Shown here: piece after piece, positions 56,084 through 64,000 of the stretch
Layout of the letters: the number at the start of each line of letters is the position of its first letter
How positions within the stretch are numbered: the stretch's first letter is position 1
DNA from: Bufo bufo
Lineage: Eukaryota > Chordata > Amphibia > Anura > Bufonidae
DNA length: 64,000 nt
Reading direction: 5' to 3'
NCBI RefSeq assembly: GCF_905171765.1
Contig: NC_053391.1
Span: 110,582,644 to 110,646,643 of the forward strand
Notes under the pieces: model-generated
What the model saw: the letters and a program-made list of their open reading frames with translations, nothing else
Told to the model about the DNA's origin: nothing
Databases searched by the model: none
Made by a program: the position numbers and the translations under genes

Positions 56084-56512
56084 ATATTATTTTCCAGTAA
56101 GTCTCCATACAAGGCTGATTTCTTTAACCCCTTCAAGACCAGGCCTATTTTAATTTTTACATTTTTGATTTGTCCTCCTCATGTTCCAAAAGCCATAACT
56201 TTTTTATTTTTCCGTTCACATAGCTATATGAGGGCTTATTTTCTGTTATTAATGCCACCATTCAATTTACCATGTATTGTATTAGAAAAAAGGAAAAAAA
56301 TAATTTGTGTGGCAAAATTGAAAAAGATATTAAATTCTACCAAGGCTTTTGGGGTTTTAATATCACAGCGTTTACTATGCACTAAAAATTACTTGACATT
56401 CTTATTCTGCGGCTCAATACGAATGTGGCGATACCAAACTTGAACATTTTCTTTTTGTTTTACTACTTTAAAAAAAATATATATTTCAGAAAAATCTAAA
56501 TTTTCTTTGCAT

Positions 56513-57979
56513 TCAAAAAGGGTCCAAAAAGAGAGCCTGGAAACTATAGGCCGGTAAGTTTAACATCTGTTGTGGGTAAACTGTTTGAAGGTTTTCTGAG
56601 AGATGCTATGTTAGAGCATCTTAACGGAAATAAGCAAATAACGCCATATCAGCATGGCTTCGTGAGGGATTGGTCATGTCAAACTAATTTAATCAGTTTC
56701 TATGAGGAGGTAAGTTCTAGACTTGACAGCGGCGAATCAATGGATGTCGTTTATCTGGACTTCTCCAAAGCATTTGACACTGTACCACATAAAAGGTTAG
56801 TATATAAAATGAGAATGCTCAGACTCGGAGAAAACGTCTGTAAGTGGGTAAGTAACTGGCTCATGATAGAAAACAGAGGGTGGTTATTAACGGTACATAC
56901 TCAGATTGGGTCACTGTCACTAGTGGAGTACCTCAGGGGTCAGTATTGGGCCCTATTCTCTTCAATATATTTATTAATGATCTTGTAGAAGGCTTGCATA
57001 GTAAAATATAAATTTTCGCAGATGACACTAAACTGTGTAAAGTAATTAACACTGAAGAGGACAGTATACTACTACAGAGGGATCTGGATAGATTGGAGGC
57101 TTGGGCAGATAAGTGGCAGATGAGGTTTAACACTGACAAATGTTATGCACATGGGAAGGAATAATGCAAGTCACCCGTACATACTAAATGGTAAAACACT
57201 CGGTAACACTGACATGGAAAAGGATCTAGGAATTTTAATAAACAGCAAACTAAGCTGCAAAAAACAGTGTCAGGCAGCTGCTGCCAAGGCCAATAGGATA
57301 ATAGGTTGCATCAAAAGGGGCATAGATCACAAGGCAAGGCAGACATAGCAGAGCTGGAGAGGGTCCAGAGGAGGGCAACTAAAGTAATAACTGGAATGGG
57401 GCAACAACAGTACCCTGAAAGATTATCAAAATTAGTTATTCACGTTAGAAAACGTTATTCACGTTAGAAAACGTTATTCACGTTAGAAAAAAGACGACTG
57501 AGGGGAGATCTAATTACTATGTATAAATATATCAGGGGTCAGTACAGAGATCTATCCCATCATCTATTTATCCCCAGGACTGTGACTGTGACGAGGGGAC
57601 ATCCTCTGCGTTTGGAGGAAAGAAGGTTTGTACACAAACATAGAAAAGGGTTCTTTACGGTAAGAGCAGTGAGACTATGGAACTCTCTGCCTGAGGAGGT
57701 GGTGATGGTGAGTACAATAAAGGAATTCAAGAGGGGCCTGGATGTATTTCTGGAGTGTAATAATATTACAGGCTATAGCTACTAGAGAGGGGTCGTTGAT
57801 CCAGGGAGTTATTCTGATTGCCTGTTTGGAGTCGGGAAGGAATTTTTTAATCCCCTAAAGTGAGAAAAATTGGCTTCTACCTTACAGTTTTTTTTTGCCT
57901 TCCTCTGGATCAACTTGCAGGATGACAGGCCGAACTGGATGGACAAATGTCTTTTTTCGGCCTTATGTACTATGTTACT
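56513..57979 (+). mobile_element. 5'-truncated CR1/L2/Rex-type LINE insertion
   Basis: A perfect 25-bp target duplication (AGAAAAATCTAAATTTTCTT onward, 56488-56512 and 57980-58004) flanks it. The + strand reverse transcriptase pieces include PYQHGFVRDWSCQTNL, VDVVYLDFSKAFDTVPHKRL-like wording at 56735-56800 and an ADDTKL segment after a frame break near 57009. LERVQRRATKVITG then follows (57355 on) without the usual sequence between, so about 100 bp appear deleted at 57349. A 19-bp unit TTATTCACGTTAGAAAACG occurs three times (57433-57489). The 3' end TACTATGTTACT is typical of these LINEs. Not functional. Confidence 0.92.
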
Positions 57980-58470
57980 AGAAAAATCTAAATTTTCTTT
58001 GCATCACTATATTCTGACAGCCATAACTTTTTTATATTGTGGTCTACAGAGATTTATAAGGGCTTTTTTTGTGTGTAACGAACTATACTTTTCATTGATG
58101 CCATTTTTGTAGTACATACAACGTTTTGATCACCGTTAGGCCTCCTGCACACGAACATATTTTTTTGCGGTCCGCAAAAACGGGTCCCGTTTTTCCTTGA
58201 TCCGTGACCGTTTTTTCGTCCGTGGGTCTTCCTTGATTTTTGGAGGATCCACGGACATGAAAAAAATGTCGTTTTGGTGTCCGCCTGGCCGTGCGGAGCC
58301 AAACGGATCCGTCCTGAATTACAATGCAAGTCAATGGGGACGGATCCGTTTGACGTTGACACAATATGGTGCAATTTCAAACGGATCCGTCCCCCATTGA
58401 CTTTCAATGTAAAGTCAGGAGTTAATATACCATCGGATCGGAGTTTTCTCCAATCCGATGGTATATTTTA

Positions 58471-58607
58471 ACTTGAAGCGTCCCCATCACCATGGGAACG
58501 CCTCTATGTTAGAATATACCGTCGGATTTGAGTTACATCGTAAAACTCAAATCCGACAGTATATTCTAACACAGAGGTGTTCCCATGGTGATGGGGATGC
58601 TTCAGGT
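58471..58607. repeat. palindrome, about 62-bp arms
   Basis: ACTTGAAGCGTCCCCATCAC pairs with GTGATGGGGATGCTTCAGGT, and inner ATACCGTCGGATTTGAG with CTCAAATCCGACAGTAT; only a few mismatches. A separate hairpin AATATACCATCGGATCGGAG lies just before it. Confidence 0.9.
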
Positions 58608-58679
58608 TAGAATATACTAAAAGAACTGTGTACATGACTGCCCCCTGCTGCCTGGCAGGTGCTGCCAGGCAGCAGGGGG

Positions 58680-59335
58680 CAGACCCCCCTCCCTCCCCTG
58701 TAGTGAACTCATTGGTGGCCAGTGCGGCCGGTCCCCCCTCCCCTGTAGTTAACTCATTAGTGGCCAGTGGCCCCCCCCTCCCCTGTAGTTAACACATTGG
58801 TGGCCAGTGCGGCCGGCCCCCCTCCCTCCCTCCCCTGTAGTTAACTCGTTGGTGGCCAGTGGGCCCCCCCTCCCTCCCCTGTAGTTAACTCGTTGGTGGC
58901 CAGTGGGCCCTCTCCCCTCCCTCCCCCTCCTATTTAAAATCTCCCCCCCTATCATTGGTGGCAGCGGAGTGTACCGATCGGAGTCCCAGTTTAATCGCTG
59001 GGGCTCCGATCGGTAACCATGGCAACCAGGACGCTACTGCTGTCCCGGTTGCCATGGTTACTTTAGCAATTTGTAGAACCATTAAACTTACCTGCGAGCT
59101 GCGATCTCTGCGTCCGGTCGGGAGCTCCTCCTACTGGTAAGTGACAGGTCATGTTAACTACAAGGGAGGGAGGGGGGGCCGGCCTCACTGGCCACCAATG
59201 TGTTAACTACAGGGGAGGGGGCCCACTGGCCACTAATGTGTTAACTACAAGGGAGGGAGGGGGGGGGGGCGGCCGCACTGGCCACCAATGTGTTAACTAC
59301 AGGGGGGGGGCCCACTGGCCACTAATGTGTTAACA
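58680..59335. repeat. mirrored minisatellite, about 35-45-bp units
   Basis: Units CTCCCCTGTAGTTAACTCAT followed by TGGTGGCCAGTG run to about 58930. Reverse-complement units (TGTTAACTACAGGGGAGG) fill 59155-59335. The centre (58960-59075) has two hairpins, GATCGGAGTCCC with GGGGCTCCGATC and CCATGGCAACC with GGTTGCCATGG. Confidence 0.9.
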
Positions 59336-60271
59336 TTAGTTGAACCGTTGGCCGTGAAAAAAATAGGACAGGTCATATTTTTTTCACGGCCAGGAAACAC
59401 GGATCACGGATGCGGCTGCAAAACGGTGCATTTTCTGTTTTTTCCACGGACCCATTGAAAGTCAATGGGTCCGCGAAAAAAAACGGAAAACGGCACAACG
59501 GCCACGGATGCACACAACGGTCGTGTGCAGGAGGCCTTATTCAAATGTTTTTGGGGACAAAATGAAAAAAAAATGGCAAATCGCGTGTTTTTTTTCTTTT
59601 TTTTTCTTCGGTTACTGCGTTCACCGCACAAATTTTTTTTAAAAATATTTTAATAGTTCAGACATTTTCGGACCCGGCGATACCCAATATGTTTTTTTTT
59701 TTGTTTATGTAGTTTTATATGAAAAATTGGGAAAGGGTGGTTATTAAAACTTTTAATATAGTGGTGTTTTTTTAAACTTTATTAAACTTTTTTTTTTACA
59801 GCAATTAGCCCCCATAGGGGCCTCGTACATGGGATCTTTTGATCCCCTCTCCTATTCACCATAATAGAGATCTATTATGGTGAATAGGATTTTTACACAC
59901 TCCATTCTGCGCTATGCCTCGTGTATAGCTCAGTATGGAGAAAGCCATGGCAGGCCTGGATCGCTTCAGCAGCGTCCAGGCTGCCATGGCAACCGATCGG
60001 AGCCCCGCAATTTCACTGCGGGGGCTCCGATTGGAAGGAAGATGGAGGCGCATCACGTCACAGGTGCCGCTATCAGCCTTGATCGCGGCACCTGAGGGGT
60101 TGAATGGCAGGGGCGGCGCAATCGGTGCTTCCTGTTAGTGCGGCCGGATGCCGGCTGTATCATATAGCCGGCAGATCGTGCGTATGGAGCGGGCTCACTG
60201 CAGAGGCCTGCTCCATACATCCCCTGTCACGCAATGACGTAGCTGTACGTCATAATGCGTGAAGGGGTTAA

Positions 60272-60526
60272 GGAGAGCCAGTACCCAGTTTAAATAGTAA
60301 CTACTACAAATTCAGCACAAAAATCACTGTACCGGGATATATGAGAAACGCATAGTAAAACTACAATAGCTATTTTATAGTTATAAAACTAGGGTTTTCT
60401 TCTAAGAAAATGCAGCAGTTTCTCTGTACCTCGTCCTGTAATTTGATGATACAGTAATCTAACATAAAACAATAAATCCCCCTAAAAATGACTTCTCTGA
60501 AGTTGATGCAGGAACTAATAGTTAGA
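60272..60526 (+). other. unassigned gap
   Basis: AT-rich, no feature. Confidence 0.5.
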
Positions 60527-60530
60527 CTAG

Positions 60531-61434
60531 TGTAGTGTACGGGGACTGTAATGCCCGTCACTACAAAAGTGTCACTTGGTGTGCTGTCGTCCCCCCTTAT
60601 TTATGGGGAGTTGGTATATGTCAGTTTTATAAAATGTCATGTAATGTAATGCTATGTATTTCCCTATTGTTGTGAAACTTGCATGTACAGGCCTGCTAGG
60701 GGTGTCATTCCAGCTTCTAGTCACTAGAGGGAGCTAGGGAGCCCTAGTTTATATAAGGCCCAGTCAGGGAAGTGAAGGGGAGACGAAGTCTAGTGTCTGT
60801 AGTCTACAGTTGGAGATTAGACAATGTCAGAAACCAGTCCAGGCCTGAAGCCTGCCTTCAGGAGAAGGTTCCCCTCCTGAATTCCCTTATGCAGAAACAG
60901 GAATACTTAAGTTAAAGAGCCTGAGGAAAGAGAGAGAGAGAGACAGAGGCAAAGATCAAAGAAAGCAAGAGGTACTCAAGAGAACAGAGGAGGTACTCTA
61001 TAAAGCTACAACCAAGGATATAAAGCCAGAGCTAGGTTATTGGGCCTTGGTGAAGATTTGCTATATTCCAGGATCAGTCAGAGATAGAGTGCAAGCTCCT
61101 GTACTGCAAGTCCTGTGGTTAAACACTCTGTAATCACCTTGCTCCATCTGTATTGCCTGCATCAACCGTATTGCAAAATCGACTGTATGCCAAGGAACTG
61201 CGATTCCATTATTGTCTCTATGAAACCTACTAAAGTTGGAGTTCTGCTTTAACCTCACGGTGTTCCTCATTTATTCCTGCTATCCGCAAACGGCGTGCCA
61301 CCGTTTACTTGGCACTGGCGTCACGAACATTTTCCTACCATCACCTGCCTATGCAGAGAGTCAGCCGTCTCAGGTTAGTGTCATTGCACTACTACACCCA
61401 GAAACTCTATTACACACAACTTGAGTACGCTGCA
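60531..61434 (+). mobile_element. solo LTR of the cold-shock-domain retrotransposon family
   Basis: 904 bp, TGTAGTGTACGGGGA to GAGTACGCTGCA, co-linear with the 888-bp LTRs at 16896 and 20447 but with many differences and small indels. Perfect 4-bp duplication CTAG (60527-60530, 61435-61438). It keeps the TATA box TTTATATAAG and the PBS-like 13-mer (61316-61328). It shows that the family is older than the full copy. Confidence 0.92.
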
Positions 61435-61438
61435 CTAG

Positions 61439-62035
61439 CTTCCGTGCGCCAGTCCTAATGTGTGGCTGCAAAAATCACATTTCCCATTTATTGTACACAT
61501 GACTACCAGAAGTCCCCTCCAGCATAAGTAATATGCATTTATGTGTCCCCAGGCTGATGGATTTTCTTCAGTGCACAGCATTTCTGATGCAATTGTGCTG
61601 TCGAGCATATCCAAACAGCTTTAAACTGGTTCATTGATTAACTTCTGTAATACTTTCCAACTATTCTCTGAAGCATTTGAGGTTGAATATATTCCTATTT
61701 ATATCTGTCTATTTTTCACTATTATTATCTGAGTTATTGTCCCATTCCTCTAATCTTCCTATATCTTATTATCCCCATCATAACTACTGTAGAACTGGAA
61801 GCTTTCTGGGTGACAGGTTCTTACATATTGCTATTACTGAGATACAGTAGCATTTACATTGTACATTAAAATGAGGCATCAGTCCTGTCCCTAGAAGCTC
61901 TGTTATACCATACTGTAACCTCAGGCTTTCCAGCTGACTGGTGGGTCATGCTTGGATTTGTAACTTTGCAAAGGTGGAGACGCAAAAGTTGGAGACCACT
62001 GCTTTTGTGATGAAATGATATAGTCAGCATAAGAG
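61439..62035 (+). other. unassigned stretch
   Basis: No gene or repeat boundary seen. Confidence 0.5.
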
Positions 62036-62110
62036 ATTTTTTTTATTTTTTTATTATTATACTCACTTTTATAGCGCTGACATATTCGCGCTTTACAGAC
62101 ATTATCACCG
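62036..62110 (-). repeat. L2-type LINE 3' tail fragment
   Basis: A TTATTATTATACTCAC tract followed by TATAGCGCTGACATATTCGC is the reverse of the LINE/SINE tail seen at 31245-31290. Confidence 0.55.
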
Positions 62111-62352
62111 AAAATGCTACAGTTTCGGAAAATCATAGGATACCCTAACCCTGGTATTTGTGGGGAAAGCATCAGCAAATGGGGTTTCTACATGTGACAA
62201 AACATACAAGCCTATTGATCTGCAGAACTATATATCTTACAAACTGCAGGTAGTAGTAAAGTAAACTATTACAGGTAGTAGTACAGTATATACTGTATAT
62301 GTTCTGCTCCTAAATACACAACTAATCACCTGTTAGATACCTGGGCAGTTAA

Positions 62353-62780
62353 GGGGGTTATCCCATGAGTAATGCAAAAATGATAATCTGTATTCCACGA
62401 CGACCTCTTTCTAACAAAGCTAGAACCAGTCCTGTAACTCACATGGATCCAGAGATCTCCCGATTAATTTATCTGCTAGATTTATATCAAGCTGACAGCT
62501 CAAGGGGAGTGTCTTTTCTGATGCAGATTAGGGGGCGTGTCTCAGCTCTCCCTATCACAACTCAGGAGGCAGTTGAAGGATGAAACTGAGCATGTGCGGC
62601 CATCACAGTGAGCAGGTCAAAGAAATTTGAAAAAAACAAACAGCAGGTGGCGCTATACAGATACATTTTGCTGAATAACTCAGTAGCTATGCAAAAATTT
62701 TAATTACATGCAATTACAAAAGGATTCAGATCCAGGTGCTGGTTTGAAAACTGTAGAATATTTATCAAGGGACAACCCCT
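62353..62780. mobile_element. TTAA-flanked MITE
   Basis: TTAA at 62349-62352 and 62781-62784; ends GGGGGTTATCCCATGAG and AGGGGTTGTCCCTTGAT. A typical amphibian MITE with a TTAA target. Confidence 0.82.
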
Positions 62781-62784
62781 TTAA

Positions 62785-64000
62785 CTGAAAACCAGGTTAC
62801 ATGATACTTTTGAGGATCACATGACAGTTCAGTCGCAACTAGCTCTCCTATGGATGCATTTAAAGAAAAAATATTTAGGGAGAGGAAAATGCACAGCTAT
62901 CATAAAGGTCTGCGACAAAATTTTTAAATAGATGTATATTACAAAATTGTTCCACATCCTATTCGCTGCATAAATATATGTAGTCATTAAAATTTAGACT
63001 TTCATATGTTTACTTCTGGCCTGATTTTTCAAACCACCTTTCCACAGCACCGATCCCCAGGGTGTAACACCTGCCATGACACAATATTTTATCAAGGCAA
63101 CTACCACTCCTATCCTCTACACTGGCTCCTCGCTGCAGATGCCCAAGATGTAGGCAGAAAAATGTAAAGAATATTTTGGAGAGCTCAGGGAATTGAGTTT
63201 ATATACAGTCATTTTGGTCATGCACACAACCATATTTTTCTTCAGGGTGCTTCCCATTTTATAGGCTGCTTTCCCAAATCTGTGATACATGTATGGGGTC
63301 TATATTACAGTCACAACATCTGGATCACAGTTCTACTAAACAAAACTTATGTTTATAGGGTTTTGCCTGATGGAAGAAGACACATAGGGTTACAGATGTA
63401 AGGGGCGTGGACCTAACAATCACCTTGGCACTTGAGGGATTTATAGGTTTTTATTTAAGAAGACACCAATATTATTAATAGCACATGACACATATAGTAC
63501 ATGGTAGGTGTGGTCCTTTAAGTGACTGTTATGCAAAGCATCAGAGAGGGAATACACAACCCATTAACAAAAACTGCCCTATAGCCCAAAACTAAAACAA
63601 CTACAAGGGTATCATACATCTCAGTATACCGTGCTTTGTTAATAGGCATTTAAATCTCAAAACCGCGTTGGTATAACACATTTCAGCAATCTAAAGTCAG
63701 TGCTAAAGAAGGCGAGCACAGCAGAGAATGAAATATTAGGATTATGTGATAGCTACACAGAGGCTTGCATGTCTGAAATCATTCTCAGTTGCTAAGGAGA
63801 GCCATGAGTCGTTCTTGAGTCTGTAATCCCTAAAACAATTTATTTTTCACTAAAGTTTACTGAGAACTCCTTTTTTATAAGCACTAGCACTCCATACAAG
63901 TTCATGTGAATGGCAATTATTTGCTACAATAGATGATCTGACCTATACAATTTAATAATATTAATAACAGGACTGTGTGGCCCTCATTATACATAATTAT
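62785..64000 (+). other. unassigned stretch to window end
   Basis: AT-rich; no open frame, exon or repeat boundary recognised. Confidence 0.5.

Larger units (their letters stand above)
58139..59536. mobile_element. Harbinger-like element, 1.4 kb, with palindromes and mirrored minisatellite
   Basis: Ends GGCCTCCTGCACACGA on both strands, flanked by TTA (58136-58138, 59537-59539). Contains ACGGATCCGT-rich sequence shared with 47544-48023, a long palindrome (58471-58607), a second hairpin (58425-58470) and a minisatellite that reverses orientation. Confidence 0.88.
56128..60267. mobile_element. TTAA-flanked DNA element with nested LINE and MITE
   Basis: TTAA at 56124-56127 and 60268-60271 brackets CCCCTTCAAGACC and, on the other strand, CCCCTTCACGCAT. 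TTAA targets point to piggyBac or Kolobok. The right part (59800-60260) is GC-rich with hairpins, for example GGAGCCCCGCA paired with TGCGGGGGCTCC. Without the LINE 56513-57979 and the Harbinger-like element 58139-59536, about 1.3 kb of non-coding sequence remains. No transposase. Confidence 0.82.

Overview
The window looks like a stretch of a large, repeat-rich vertebrate genome, most likely an anuran amphibian. That is inferred from the mix of hAT, Tc1/mariner, PIF/Harbinger-like and TTAA-flanked DNA transposons, L2/CR1-type LINEs, Ty3-type LTRs and a tRNA-derived SINE; the species cannot be told. Only one host gene is visible: two consecutive, correctly phased exons (32138-32325 and 35209-35381, + strand) of a PITPNM/Nir-family phosphatidylinositol-transfer protein. 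Almost everything else is intronic or flanking sequence filled with transposons nested in one another. Most boundaries were fixed by reading target-site duplications (TSDs).

Region 1-10548 is one large hAT element whose transposase reads on the minus strand off the left edge (827 codons without a stop). Its upstream part carries 227-bp tandem repeats and is split by two younger hAT elements (2866-4792, 5686-9755), the second holding a third (5928-7254). The big hAT sits in a Ty3 pol remnant that ends in an LTR (10963-11591). A dead Tc1/mariner copy follows, then about 4.5 kb of weakly annotated DNA.

Region 16783-24640 is a decayed minus-strand L2-type LINE, interrupted by a young non-autonomous LTR retrotransposon (16896-21334). 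That element has 888-bp LTRs that look identical, a 4-bp TSD, a primer-binding site matching tRNA-Ser(CGA), and one intact 531-residue ORF. The ORF contains a cold-shock (Y-box/LIN28-type) domain and a PPxY motif but no pol. A diverged solo LTR of the same family lies at 60531-61434. This is the most unusual element in the window.

Region 25-32 kb holds a TTAA element with a Harbinger-like MITE inside it, a probable LTR relic split by two hATs, and a SINE with an inverted duplication. Two fold-back hAT MITEs bracket the first host exon. From 32 to 48 kb there is a Tc1 copy between the exons, several MITEs, a Ty3 solo LTR and a rearranged Tc1. From 48.6 to 55.7 kb one Tc1 relic contains a hAT and a second Tc1, and that second Tc1 contains another hAT. 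From 56.1 to 60.3 kb a TTAA-flanked element carries a LINE insertion with a 25-bp TSD and a 1.4-kb Harbinger-like element with a mirrored minisatellite. The last 2.5 kb is mostly unassigned.
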